Part shown: positions 17,067 through 25,584 of the stretch, in pieces
Numbering within the stretch: the first letter of the stretch is position 1
Layout: each line of letters starts with the position of its first letter
DNA from: Intestinimonas timonensis
GTDB lineage: Bacteria > Bacillota > Clostridia > Oscillospirales > Oscillospiraceae
Length of the DNA stretch: 64,000 nt
Direction: 5' to 3'
Assembly (NCBI RefSeq): GCF_900626145.1
Contig: NZ_LR130817.1
Span: 1,493,657 to 1,557,656 of the forward strand
Notes under the pieces: generated by a model
Told to the model about the DNA's origin: nothing
Databases searched by the model: none
What the model saw: only the letters and a program-made list of their open reading frames with translations
Position numbers and translations under genes: made by a program

Positions 17067-17480
17067 ATGGTTAGAGTGATCATGGGGGTCAAGGGCACCG
17101 GCAAGACCAAGCAGATGATCGAACTCATCAATACCGCAGTCCAGAGTGAGCACGGCAACGTGGTGTGCATTGAGCGCGGGCCCAAGCTGACCTATGACAT
17201 CAATTATAAGATCCGTCTGGTGGAAGCCAGCCACTATGATATGAAGGATTACGAGTTCCTGAAGGGCTTCGTCAGCGGCCTGTACGCCGGGAACTACGAT
17301 ATTACCCACATCTTCATCGACAGCCTCACCAAGATCGTCCCCAGCGAGGCCACCGACCTGGCCGTGGAGGACTTCCTGGACTGGCTCAATGGCTTCGGTG
17401 AGGACAACAACATCAAGTTCACCGTCACCATCAGCGCCGATTCCTCCCTGGCCAGCGACGGCGTCAAGAAGTACTTCTGA
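17067..17480 (+). CDS. Orphan P-loop NTP-binding protein
   Basis: A 137-residue protein with a Walker A motif GVKGTGKTKQ directly at the N-terminus and a candidate Walker B at THIFIDSL (about residue 86). The remainder looks like a minimal P-loop fold without extra domains. TAAGGAG is placed well before the ATG at 17067. Neighbours pgi and icd give no functional hint, and I do not recognise a named family. It may be a nucleotide-dependent switch in a genus-specific pathway. Confidence 0.75.
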   Translation: MVRVIMGVKGTGKTKQMIELINTAVQSEHGNVVCIERGPKLTYDINYKIRLVEASHYDMKDYEFLKGFVSGLYAGNYDITHIFIDSLTKIVPSEATDLAVEDFLDWLNGFGEDNNIKFTVTISADSSLASDGVKKYF

Positions 17481-17537
17481 TTCACTCCTTTGGGCAGATT
17501 CGGTCCCCTGGGCCGGTTCCAGGAGATCATAAGAGTA

Positions 17538-17579
17538 TAAAAACCGCCCTCTCCGGCATGCCGGAGAGGGCGGTTTTTT
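17538..17579. terminator. Bidirectional terminator between P-loop gene and icd
   Basis: AAAACCGCCCTCTCCGG pairs perfectly with its complement around CATG, with A and T runs on both sides for the convergent genes. Confidence 0.9.
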
Positions 17580-17591
17580 CACTTCAGAGAC

Positions 17592-18803
17592 TCAGAGCCG
17601 CTGGTTCATCTCATCCCGGATGGTCTCCAGGAACTGGCGGCTGTTGACCACGGTGGCAGGGATCTCACCCTCCCACAGGCCGGCCAGATCCTTAGTCATG
17701 GTGCCGCCCTCAATGACGGCGATGGAGGCGGCCTCCAGCTTGTCGGCGAAGGTCATGAGAGCGCCGATGCCGTCCAGCTCGCCCCGCTTCCGGAGGGCGC
17801 CGGTCCAGGCGAACAGGGTGGCGATGGGGTTGGTGGAGGTCTCCTCCCCCTTGAGGTACTTGTAGTAGTGCCGGGTGACGGTTCCGTGGGCGGCCTCGTA
17901 CTCGTACTTCCCGTCAGGGGAGACCAGCACCGAGGTCATCATGGCCAGAGAGCCGAAGGCGGTGGAGACCATGTCGCTCATCACGTCGCCGTCGTAGTTC
18001 TTGCAGGCCCAGATGAAGCCGCCCTCGCTGCGGATGACCCGGGCCACCGCGTCGTCGATGAGGGTGTAGAAGTACTCAATGCCCGCCTTCTGGAAGGCCT
18101 TGGCGTACTCGGCGTCGAAGATCTCCTGAAAGATGTCCTTGAAGGTGTGGTCGTACTGCTTGGAGATGGTGTCCTTGGTGGCAAACCACAGGTCCTGCTT
18201 GCTGCTCAGGGCATACTGAAAGCAGGAGCGGGCAAAAGAGGAGATGGAGGACACGGTGTTGAACTGGCCCTGGAGGACACCGGCGCCGGTGAAGTCGTAG
18301 ATGGTCTGGCGGACGGGCTCACCCTCCGCCGGGGTGAAGACCAGCTCGGCCTTGCCGGGTCCGGGGACCTTGTACTCGGTATTCTTGTAGACGTCGCCAA
18401 AGGCGTGACGGGCGATGGTGATGGGCTTCTTCCAGTTCTTCACCACCGGAGAGATCCCCTTGACCATGATGGGCGCCCGGAAGACGGTGCCATCCAGAAT
18501 GGCGCGGATGGTGCCGTTGGGGGACTTCCACATCTGAGAGAGCTTATATTCCTCCACCCTCTGGGCGTTGGGGGTAATGGTGGCGCACTTCACCGCCACG
18601 CCGTACTTCTTGGTGGCTTCGGCGGAGTCCACCGTCACCTGATCCCGGGTCTCCTCCCGGTGGGGAAGCCCCAGGTCGTAATACTCCGTCTTCAGATCGA
18701 TGTAGGGCTCCAGCAGGATCTCCTTGATGTCCTTCCAGAGGATGCGGGTCATCTCGTCCCCGTCCATCTCCACCAGGGGGGTGGTCATTTTGATCTTGTC
18801 CAT
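17592..18803 (-). CDS. icd: NADP-dependent isocitrate dehydrogenase
   Basis: A 403-residue type-II (eukaryote-like) isocitrate dehydrogenase, which makes 2-oxoglutarate from isocitrate. Recognisable features are [14 protein letters not shown] at the start, [19 protein letters not shown] for substrate binding, ENYDGDVxSD-like [13 protein letters not shown] for the metal, and [14 protein letters not shown] for NADP. AAGGAGG precedes the ATG. It is a single-gene unit supplying 2-oxoglutarate and NADPH. Confidence 0.95.
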   Translation of the reverse strand: MDKIKMTTPLVEMDGDEMTRILWKDIKEILLEPYIDLKTEYYDLGLPHREETRDQVTVDSAEATKKYGVAVKCATITPNAQRVEEYKLSQMWKSPNGTIRAILDGTVFRAPIMVKGISPVVKNWKKPITIARHAFGDVYKNTEYKVPGPGKAELVFTPAEGEPVRQTIYDFTGAGVLQGQFNTVSSISSFARSCFQYALSSKQDLWFATKDTISKQYDHTFKDIFQEIFDAEYAKAFQKAGIEYFYTLIDDAVARVIRSEGGFIWACKNYDGDVMSDMVSTAFGSLAMMTSVLVSPDGKYEYEAAHGTVTRHYYKYLKGEETSTNPIATLFAWTGALRKRGELDGIGALMTFADKLEAASIAVIEGGTMTKDLAGLWEGEIPATVVNSRQFLETIRDEMNQRL

Positions 18804-18836
18804 AGCGGGCCTCCTTGCGCAAACTTTATCCTGCTC

Positions 18837-18865
18837 AGTATATCCTTTTTTTGTTCAAAAGGCAA
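18837..18865 (-). promoter_or_regulatory. Promoter for icd
   Basis: On the minus strand TTGCCT (18860-18865) and TATACT (18837-18842) are spaced by 17 bp, 34 bp before the icd start. Confidence 0.75.
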
Positions 18866-18898
18866 TCTCAAGATGAAACTTCCCCGCTCCGCTTCCCC

Positions 18899-18928
18899 TT
18901 GCAGGGTCGGGCAGCACCGTGCTATAAT
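18899..18928 (+). promoter_or_regulatory. Promoter for the structured leader
   Basis: TTGCAG (18899-18904) and TATAAT (18923-18928) are 18 bp apart. A transcript from about 18935 would carry a leader of about 187 nt before the next gene. Confidence 0.75.
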
Positions 18929-18934
18929 AGCTCA

Positions 18935-19121
18935 TTGTAAACGAGACAGCTGCGGTGCGGGCGCGCAAGGCGCGGCACGCTTCACCAGGAGCCGGTGAGA
19001 GTCCGGCGCCGGGCGCTGTATGGGCCAAAACCCGAGCCAGCCATGGGCGTCCATCCATCCGGGACGGACCGGCACTCAGAGGCCCGGCCCTGTCCCCCCA
19101 CGGAGAGAGGAGACGGAAGGC
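18935..19121 (+). ncRNA. Structured 5' leader resembling a cobalamin riboswitch
   Basis: GCCGGTGAGAGTCCGGC followed by GCGCTGTA closely resembles the conserved corrinoid-riboswitch core (GCCGGUG..A.UCCGGC then CACUGUA). A later GAGCCAGCC resembles the B12-box but departs from its usual GGAGACCTGCC. Pairing GGGCC..AAAACCC stands between. So it may be a degenerate or variant corrinoid sensor. It lies between a clear promoter and a gene with no obvious link to cobalamin, which lowers certainty. Confidence 0.5.
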
Positions 19122-20099
19122 ATGGATCACATGCTGACAGAGGGGGAGCTGCGCCGCCGCAGGCGGGAGCTCCACGCCCTGGCGGGCAAAGCGGAGGCCG
19201 AGCCCCAGGGCAAAGAACGTATTCGCTACGGGTTGGACGGTCCTCAGGGGCAGCAGCTCTACGAGAGCTGTTCCGACCAGGAGCTGCTGGAGCTGCTGAG
19301 GGAACGGGCCGGGGCTCTGGGCCGCTCCCCCGCCCAGAACGAAGTCCACTGGACCTGCCGGACCTATCTGCGGGCCCGGTTCAAGAACTGGCCCAATGCC
19401 CTCCGGGCCGCCGGTCTGAGCCGCTCCGCCGGCCGGTGCGGCAAGCGCTTGGAGCAGGTCCAGGCCGAGGAGCAGGAGAGCCAGAAGCTCTTGGCTCAGG
19501 TGCGTGAGGCCCGGAAAACTTTGGGGCGCATGCCCCACCCCTCCGACCTGCCGGAGGTCATACAGGGCCTGCGGCACCAGTATAAGACCTGGGGCGAGGT
19601 GCTTGCCGCCGCCGGTGTTCTGGACACCGCCCCCCTCCCCCCCCTCGGCCCGCTGGAAGCGGAATACAAGCCTCTGCTGGAGGCCGTCCGCCGCCGGGCG
19701 GAGGAGCTCAACCGCGCTCCCCTCCGCCGGGAGGTGGACCAACAGGTGATGGAAACCTTAGTCCGGCGGTGCGGCTCTTGGCGGCGGGTCCTGGAGCAGC
19801 TGGACCTGGAACCGGTCCGGCGCATTGCCCCCTTCTCCAACACCCGGCTGGGGGACCGCAGCGGCAAGCCCCCCGCCCGGCACCGTGGGAGCCTCCACGA
19901 CTGCTATTACCGCCTGCTTCGGGTGGACGAGATTACCGCCCGGGACCTGGAGACGGTGGCCCAGGCCGCCCGCCGGCTGGGCCGCCCGCCGGAACGCCGT
20001 GAGATCCCCCTCCCCGTCCGGCGACGGCTTCAGGAGGCCTGCGGCTCCTGGTCCAACGCCCTCTATCAGCTGGGTCTGGAGCCCCATCACCCCGGCTGA
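19122..20099 (+). CDS. Four-repeat protein of homing-endonuclease-associated repeat type
   Basis: The 325-residue, Arg-rich protein is built of about four repeats, each ending in a W-xx-(A/V)L-xx-(A/L)GL-like turn: NWPNALRAAGLS, TWGEVLAAAGVL, SWRRVLEQLDLE and SWSNALYQLGLE. This resembles the HNH-associated repeat family, thought to bind DNA. No nuclease motif is seen. The start at 19122 follows GGAGACGGAAGG and gives the shortest frame outside the structured leader. A glycosyltransferase gene follows 63 nt later. Function unknown. Confidence 0.65.
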   Translation: MDHMLTEGELRRRRRELHALAGKAEAEPQGKERIRYGLDGPQGQQLYESCSDQELLELLRERAGALGRSPAQNEVHWTCRTYLRARFKNWPNALRAAGLSRSAGRCGKRLEQVQAEEQESQKLLAQVREARKTLGRMPHPSDLPEVIQGLRHQYKTWGEVLAAAGVLDTAPLPPLGPLEAEYKPLLEAVRRRAEELNRAPLRREVDQQVMETLVRRCGSWRRVLEQLDLEPVRRIAPFSNTRLGDRSGKPPARHRGSLHDCYYRLLRVDEITARDLETVAQAARRLGRPPERREIPLPVRRRLQEACGSWSNALYQLGLEPHHPG

Positions 20100-20162
20100 C
20101 CCATTTCCCCCATTGTCACCCATTCCGCCGAAATGGCGAAATCATTATGTGAGGTGCCCTAC

Positions 20163-21026
20163 TTGAATCAGCCCCTTGTGAGCATCATCGTCCCCGTCTA
20201 CAACGCCGAGGTCTACCTGGGTCCCTGCCTAGAGAGCCTGCGGAGCCAGACCTGGCCCAACCTGGAGATCATTCTGGTCAACGACGGCAGCACCGACGGC
20301 TCCGGCCATCTGTGCGCCGCCGCCGCTCGGGCAGATCCCCGTATCCGTTTTCTGGACCAGCCCAACAAAGGCGTCTCCGCCGCCCGGAACGCCGCCCTGG
20401 CCATGGCGGAGGGCGATTACCTTCAGTTCTCCGACAGCGACGACCTTCTGACCCCGGATGCCACCGAGACCCTGGTCCGGGCAGCCCAGAGCACCGGCGC
20501 CGACCTGGTCATCTCCCATTTCTTCCGTGTGGATAAGGACAAGCAGGCCCAGCGGGGCCGCATCAAGGGAGATCGTCTCCTCACCCGGCAGGAATTTGCA
20601 CAGGAGATGGTGAAGGCCCCGGCCAACTACTACTACGGCGCGCTGTGGAACAAGCTCTACCGCCGGTCCATTGTGGAAAAGCAGGAGCTGCGCTTCGCGG
20701 AGGACGTGACCTGGAGCGAAGACTTTCTCTTCAACCTGGAGTATATCCGTCATGTCCGGCTGGTGGCGGCGGTGCCCAAGCCCCTCTACTACTACCACAA
20801 GCGGCCGGGCAGCCTCATCACCAGCCAGGCCACCCTCCGGAAGGTTATCCAGATGAAGCGGGACACCTTTGACTACTACAAGAACCTCTACCAGGACCTG
20901 GACCTCTACGACGAGCAGAAGGCCAGAGTCTACCGCTACCTCATCTCCACCGCCACAGACGGCACCACCATCACCCTGCCCGGCCGCGGCGAAAAAAGCC
21001 GCCGGGTCCGTGAAAGCGTCGACTGA
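20163..21026 (+). CDS. Family 2 glycosyltransferase
   Basis: A GT-A fold transferase with LVSIIVPVYNAEVYL at the N-terminus, nucleotide-sugar motif ILVNDGSTDGS and DxD-like FSDSDDLL. About 287 residues. I prefer the TTG start at 20163 (reading MNQPLVSII), because GAGGTG lies 7 nt upstream. The ATG at 20133 has no clear ribosome site. It probably adds a sugar to a cell-surface polymer. Its terminator is split by the following IS3 element. Confidence 0.85.
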   Translation: MNQPLVSIIVPVYNAEVYLGPCLESLRSQTWPNLEIILVNDGSTDGSGHLCAAAARADPRIRFLDQPNKGVSAARNAALAMAEGDYLQFSDSDDLLTPDATETLVRAAQSTGADLVISHFFRVDKDKQAQRGRIKGDRLLTRQEFAQEMVKAPANYYYGALWNKLYRRSIVEKQELRFAEDVTWSEDFLFNLEYIRHVRLVAAVPKPLYYYHKRPGSLITSQATLRKVIQMKRDTFDYYKNLYQDLDLYDEQKARVYRYLISTATDGTTITLPGRGEKSRRVRESVD

Positions 21027-21029
21027 ACA

Positions 21030-21050
21030 AAAAGCGCCCCCGCCCTTTTC
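21030..21050. terminator. Left arm of a terminator split by IS3
   Basis: AAAAGCGCCCCCGCCCTTT here pairs with AAAGGACGGGGGCGCTTTT at 22370-22388, with one mismatch. Removing the IS3 element restores a bidirectional terminator between the glycosyltransferase gene and trxB. Confidence 0.8.
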
Positions 21051-21111
21051 TGAACTGCCCCAGATTGTGCGGACAGTACAAAAAAGAGCCCTTAGTAGGA
21101 AAGATTAAGTT

Positions 21112-21969
21112 TTAAGCGGAGAGGCGTCGCGCCAGCGGCGCCTCTCCAGTTTTTAACTGGATGCGCTCATGGTTATAGAAGTAAATATAGCGGTCAATCA
21201 TCTCATTGGCTTCGGAAAAGGTCGCCGGTTTGTGGCGGTAAATACATTCTGTTTTGAGGATAGAGAAGAAATTTTCCGCCATGGCGTTGTCGTACGGGTT
21301 TCCTTTCCTTGACATGGATGGTGTGATTCCGTATGCTTGAGTCAGATTGAAGTATGCTGCAGAGGTGTACTGAAATCCTTGGTCGCTGTGGAGCTGCAAC
21401 TCCGCAGCGACCCTCTTTTTCTCCTGTTTCATTGCCAGATGAACGGTATCCAGAACCAAATTCACTGTCTGCTGGGTTCCAGTCTTGTAGGCGATGATGC
21501 TGTTGTCATAGAGGTCCCGGATTATGGAAAGGTACAGCACACCCTGCCTGGTGTGGATGTAGGAGATGTCTGTTACCCATTTGCTGTTAGGTTTGTCCGC
21601 ATGGAACTCCCTGTTCAGCAGATTCCTGTATTTGTGTGCCTGCCGCCCCATCTGCTGCCATTTCCTGCGGCGGCGGATCTCCGAGAGCAGATCATATTTC
21701 TTCATGATTCGCAGCACAGTTTTGGGATTGCAGAAGATATTCCGGCTTTTCAGCCACAGCCACATCCGCCGGTAGCCGTAGGTGCGGAAGCTGCGTTCCC
21801 GCTGCTGTGCGATGAGCCCCGCAAGAGCCGCATCCTTTTCTGGCTTGCCTAGGCGATGGACAAAAGCATAGTAGCCGCTTCTGGACACTCCAAAGAATTT
21901 GCACATGACTGCCACTGGATACTCTGTCCTGTGACGATAGATGATATGATACTTTACCTTTGCTCTCAC
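21112..21969 (-). CDS. IS3 transposase OrfB (DDE integrase)
   Basis: A 285-residue IS3/IS150-type integrase. An N-terminal HTH_21 segment (FFGVSRSGYYAFVHR) precedes an rve core with the catalytic acids in WVTDISYIHT, LHSDQGFQYTS and NAMAENFFSILKTE. It cuts and joins the element ends. The first codon GTG overlaps the orfA stop, so translation is probably coupled or frameshifted to an OrfAB fusion. Apparently intact. Confidence 0.93.
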   Translation of the reverse strand: MRAKVKYHIIYRHRTEYPVAVMCKFFGVSRSGYYAFVHRLGKPEKDAALAGLIAQQRERSFRTYGYRRMWLWLKSRNIFCNPKTVLRIMKKYDLLSEIRRRRKWQQMGRQAHKYRNLLNREFHADKPNSKWVTDISYIHTRQGVLYLSIIRDLYDNSIIAYKTGTQQTVNLVLDTVHLAMKQEKKRVAAELQLHSDQGFQYTSAAYFNLTQAYGITPSMSRKGNPYDNAMAENFFSILKTECIYRHKPATFSEANEMIDRYIYFYNHERIQLKTGEAPLARRLSA

Positions 21970-22280
21970 TTCCTTTCTGTGAAGCGCAGAAAATCCCGCA
22001 GTAGTTTATTTTCCATGCGAAGCCGTTGGATCTCACAGGCCTGCTCTGCCACAACGTCTCCTGGCGCAGCATCTTTTCTCGGCCGTCCTTTCGGTCGTGG
22101 GCGGATTCCGGCTTCCAGTTTTCGTTCTTTACGGCGCTCACGCTCAAGTAGTCTTTTTACCACCTGCTTATTCCGGAAGCCATAGTATTCTGCGACTTCC
22201 CGCTGTGTTTTCCCCTCTGCCAACATGGCCTTGATCTCTGGTAAAAGCATTTGAACGTGTGTGTAATTTCGTTTCTTCAT
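21966..22280 (-). CDS. IS3 OrfA helix-turn-helix protein
   Basis: A 104-residue protein with an HTH (GKTQREVAEYYGFRNKQVVK), a basic stretch RPRPKGRPRKD, and a C-terminal leucine-zipper-like helix QRLRMENKLLRDFLRF used for multimerisation. It recognises the element ends. Confidence 0.9.
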   Translation of the reverse strand: MKKRNYTHVQMLLPEIKAMLAEGKTQREVAEYYGFRNKQVVKRLLERERRKERKLEAGIRPRPKGRPRKDAAPGDVVAEQACEIQRLRMENKLLRDFLRFTERK

Positions 22281-22397
22281 GACAAAACCCCCTGATGTAG
22301 TCTATTTTCCTACATCAGGGGGGCTTTTGTCACTGTCCGTTTTTACTGGATCTGTTCATTTCACTCGGAAAGGACGGGGGCGCTTTTGCGTACTTCA

Positions 22398-23300
22398 TTA
22401 CACCGCGCCCAGATACTGGCCGGCCTTGCTGGCGGCCATGGCTCCGTCGGAGGCGGCGGTGACCAGCTGCCGCAGCTCCTTGGAGCGGCTGTCCCCGGCT
22501 ACAAAGACGCCGGGCACATTGGTGGCGCAGTCCTCGCCGGCCTGGATATAGCCGTACTCGTTGAGCTTCAGAGGGGGCGAGAACTTCTGATTGTCGGGGA
22601 TGAGCCCAACCGCCGCGAAGACGGCGGAGACGTGGAGGATGCGCTGGTGCTCCGGCCCCATGAGCCGGATGGCCTCCACCTGCTTGTCTCCCTGGATCTC
22701 CAGCACCTTGTGGTCGGTGAGGAGCTTCACATTGGCCTTGGTCTTCAGGTTGTCCACCAGGTACTTCTGGGCGGTGAGCTTGTCCCGGCGGTGGATGAGC
22801 CACACCGTGGGACAGATGGAGGCCAGGTAAATGGCGTCCTCCACAGCGGTGTTGCCGCCGCCCACCACGGCCACCTCCTTGCCCTTGAAGAAGCTGCCGT
22901 CGCAGGTGGCGCAGTAGCTCACACCCTTGCCGCCCAGCTTTTCCTCGCCCGGGACACCAAGCTTCCGGCGCTGGACGCCGTTGGCCAGGATGAGCGTGCG
23001 TCCCTCATAGGTTCCGTCACCGGCGTGGACCACCTTCACATCTCCCTTGTCCTCAAAGCCGGTGACGGCGGAGAACTGGAACTGGGCGCCAAGGTCGGCG
23101 CACTGCTGATAGAGGCCCATGGCGAAGTCAGGGCCGGAGATGGACAGAGTGCCCGGCCAGTTTTCCACATGGGGTGTGGTGACAGCCTGGCCGCCGGGGA
23201 CGCCCCCCTCCAGCACCAGCACGCTGTGGCCCGCCCGGCGGGCATACAGAGCGGCGGTCAGGCCGGCGGGACCGGCCCCTACGATGACGATGTCATACAT
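22398..23300 (-). CDS. trxB: Thioredoxin-disulfide reductase
   Basis: A 300-residue FAD/NADPH enzyme that reduces thioredoxin. FAD motif IVGAGPAGLTAALYARRAG, redox-active CATC, NADPH motif VVGGGNTAVEDAIYL and C-terminal FAD site GVFVAGDSR are all in place. The length is a little under the usual 305-320 but complete. GGAGGTAG precedes the ATG. The shared terminator downstream is split by IS3. Confidence 0.95.
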   Translation of the reverse strand: MYDIVIVGAGPAGLTAALYARRAGHSVLVLEGGVPGGQAVTTPHVENWPGTLSISGPDFAMGLYQQCADLGAQFQFSAVTGFEDKGDVKVVHAGDGTYEGRTLILANGVQRRKLGVPGEEKLGGKGVSYCATCDGSFFKGKEVAVVGGGNTAVEDAIYLASICPTVWLIHRRDKLTAQKYLVDNLKTKANVKLLTDHKVLEIQGDKQVEAIRLMGPEHQRILHVSAVFAAVGLIPDNQKFSPPLKLNEYGYIQAGEDCATNVPGVFVAGDSRSKELRQLVTAASDGAMAASKAGQYLGAV

Positions 23301-23393
23301 CGGAACTACCTCCTTTGGGTACAGTTTTGCCTGCTGCCCCCATTCTAACCCAAATCGGGGCCGGAGGCAATCTTCTTTTCCACAAAGGGTGGA

Positions 23394-23431
23394 AAAAGCC
23401 CGCTCGGCGCTGACAGCGCCGGGCGGGCTTT
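23394..23431 (-). terminator. Terminator after the sensor kinase
   Basis: AAAGCCCGC-CGGCGCT pairs with its complement around GAC. The minus-strand T-run serves the kinase gene ending at 23436. Confidence 0.8.
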
Positions 23432-23435
23432 CCTG

Positions 23436-25559
23436 TTACGGTTGCTCTGTCCGGGGTGTTTCGATCGCCTCCGGCTCCCGGTACTCTGGGAAGGTGACCA
23501 CCGCCTTGAAAAGGTCGCCGTCGATATCCAGGCGGAAGGTGCCTCCCTGGAGCTCGGTGAGGCTCCGGGCGATGGAAAGGCCCAGACCGGACCCCTCCGT
23601 GGTTCGGGACACATCTCCACGGACAAAGCGCTCCATGAGCTGCTCCGCCGGGATGTTCAGCGGGTCACGGGAGACGTTCTTTACGGAAAGGGCCACGCTG
23701 CCGTCCCAGCTCCGCACATCCAAATAGACCCGGGTCCCGGGCAGGGCGTATTTGACACAGTTGCCAAGCAGGTTGTCGATAACCCGCCACAGATGGCGGC
23801 CGTCGGCCTCTACATAGAGCTCATGGTCGGGCGTGGTGAGCACCGGGGTCAGGCCGCTCTTTTCAAACTTCTCCTGGTACTCCCCCAGGGCCTGGTCCAG
23901 CAGTTGGGTAAAGCCCAGCCTTTCCCGCACCACGGTCAGGCTCCCGGTGGATGCCTTGGACGCCTCTACCAGATCCTCGGTGAGTTTTTTGAGCCGCTGG
24001 CTCTTCCGGTCCAGCACGGCGATATACTCCCGGGCTTTGGCGTCCTGGATGTCCTCCTTCTTCAGCAGATCCACATAGTTGATGATGGAGGTGAGAGGGG
24101 TCTTGAGGTCATGGGAGACATTGGTGATGAGTTCAGCCTTGAACCGCTCACTCTTGAGCCGCTCCTCCACGGCGCTGCCGATGGCGGCACCCAAATCATT
24201 GAGCTGCTCGGCATGCTCCCGGAGGTCCCGGTACATGCCGTTGGTATCAATCTTGAAATCAGGCTCTCCGCCCACGATCCGTTCCGTCCCTTCCCGAATC
24301 GCCTGCCACTGCCGCACCCAACGGCACAGCCGCCAGAGGACATAGCCCTGATAGATGGGGACAAGGACCACCGTGGGGGTGGTAATGGCGGTGCCCAGAA
24401 GGTACAGCAAGAAGGTCTTCACCGGCCGCTTCGTGATGCTCCAGTTGGCGGAGGCCTCCCCGATCACCCGGCCGAGCCAGCGGCACAGCCGCCAGATCAA
24501 CGTGTTGCGGAACATATGTCCCGTCTTCCACCGCACCGCCAGGGTCTGCGTCAGGGCCAGGAAGAGCACACTGCCCATCAGGGTAAAGATGCTCAGGCCC
24601 ACAAAGGGGGTCATACGTGGCGCTGTCTGATTGATGGAGTAGGTGATGGAATCCCCCCCGCTCAAAATGATACACAATAAAAGGCCCATCAGCAGCAGGT
24701 AGAGGTCCAGGGGAATACGGTCCCAAAAGCTCAGCTGGATCTTCTCCTCTCCGTTGCGATAGCCCGCAGACCGGCACAGTGCCCAGAGACACCACAGGGC
24801 ACACAGCAGAGTCACCGCCGCAGCGGCAGCGATGGCCGGTAAATATTTCTGCAAGATCTGGTAATCGGCATAGTCGGACTGAAAATAGTCATCCACCATC
24901 AGCGGCCACTGGACTCCGCTCTGGATGGTAAAGGTCTCTTGCACCACCCGGCTGTCCATGGACAGCCGGTAGCCGCCGCTCCAGCCCAGCCCCTCGCTGT
25001 CCCCACGATAGCCGTAGCCGTTGTACTGGCCAATGTACGCCGAGGGATCGCTGAACACATACTGTCCGTCCCCCAGATAGATCATGAGGCCGCTCCGGTC
25101 AGTACGATCGTCGTAGACGGTGTAGTCCCCCCCGAAGAGCTCGTCTCCCTGGGTCAGGGTCTGCTCCCACAGGGAGACGGCGGACACGCTGTCCATGGAG
25201 TCTCCATCCGGCAGGTTGGTATAGCGCAGCGTCCCATCCTGAGTGTGGATCTCTACCCGGTAGTTGGTGTTCTCCGCCGAGAGCATGGTCTTCAGGTTCT
25301 CCAACCGCTTCCGGTCGGTGTAGCTCAGCGTCCCATCCCATTTTTCCCGCTGGATGAGTTCACTCATCTCCCCGGCATAGTAGTCATAGAACTGAACGGC
25401 TCTATAGGCGCTGTAGCTGTCGGTATAGCTGCCGCTCACCCATAGGTTGTCCCACTGGCTCAGGGTGATCAGCCCCGTCCAGAAGGCCACGGCACACAGG
25501 ATCACCCCCGCCAGAAAAAGCCCCGCTCTGCTGGCGGGACTGGTAAAGGCCCGCTTCAT
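23436..25559 (-). CDS. Membrane sensor histidine kinase
   Basis: A protein of about 707 residues. A first membrane helix (12-34) and an extracellular domain of about 200 residues are followed by further hydrophobic segments between about 240 and 410. Then come a linker, the phospho-acceptor helix NVSHDLKTPLTSIINYVDLL, an N-box (VIDNLLGNCVKYA) and a G-box (GSGLGLSIARSL). It should autophosphorylate and pass phosphate to the regulator encoded 25 nt upstream. I choose ATG 25559, placed 6 nt after GGGAGG. The signal is unknown; the external domain is Tyr- and Asp-rich. Confidence 0.9.
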   Translation of the reverse strand: MKRAFTSPASRAGLFLAGVILCAVAFWTGLITLSQWDNLWVSGSYTDSYSAYRAVQFYDYYAGEMSELIQREKWDGTLSYTDRKRLENLKTMLSAENTNYRVEIHTQDGTLRYTNLPDGDSMDSVSAVSLWEQTLTQGDELFGGDYTVYDDRTDRSGLMIYLGDGQYVFSDPSAYIGQYNGYGYRGDSEGLGWSGGYRLSMDSRVVQETFTIQSGVQWPLMVDDYFQSDYADYQILQKYLPAIAAAAAVTLLCALWCLWALCRSAGYRNGEEKIQLSFWDRIPLDLYLLLMGLLLCIILSGGDSITYSINQTAPRMTPFVGLSIFTLMGSVLFLALTQTLAVRWKTGHMFRNTLIWRLCRWLGRVIGEASANWSITKRPVKTFLLYLLGTAITTPTVVLVPIYQGYVLWRLCRWVRQWQAIREGTERIVGGEPDFKIDTNGMYRDLREHAEQLNDLGAAIGSAVEERLKSERFKAELITNVSHDLKTPLTSIINYVDLLKKEDIQDAKAREYIAVLDRKSQRLKKLTEDLVEASKASTGSLTVVRERLGFTQLLDQALGEYQEKFEKSGLTPVLTTPDHELYVEADGRHLWRVIDNLLGNCVKYALPGTRVYLDVRSWDGSVALSVKNVSRDPLNIPAEQLMERFVRGDVSRTTEGSGLGLSIARSLTELQGGTFRLDIDGDLFKAVVTFPEYREPEAIETPRTEQP

Positions 25560-25584
25560 CACTGTCCTCCCTCAGAGAGAAGGC

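Larger units (their letters stand above)
21051..22358 (-). mobile_element. IS3-family insertion sequence, copy 1
   Basis: The 1308-bp element has imperfect terminal repeats starting TGAAC and sharing a later CGGACAGT block, and a TTTC direct repeat (21047-21050 and 22359-22362) as target duplication. It carries orfA and orfB on the minus strand. Near its upstream end (about 22287-22322) a hairpin CCCCTGATGTA/TACATCAGGGG precedes orfA; copy 2 has the same feature, perhaps an insulator against outside transcription. Confidence 0.92.
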
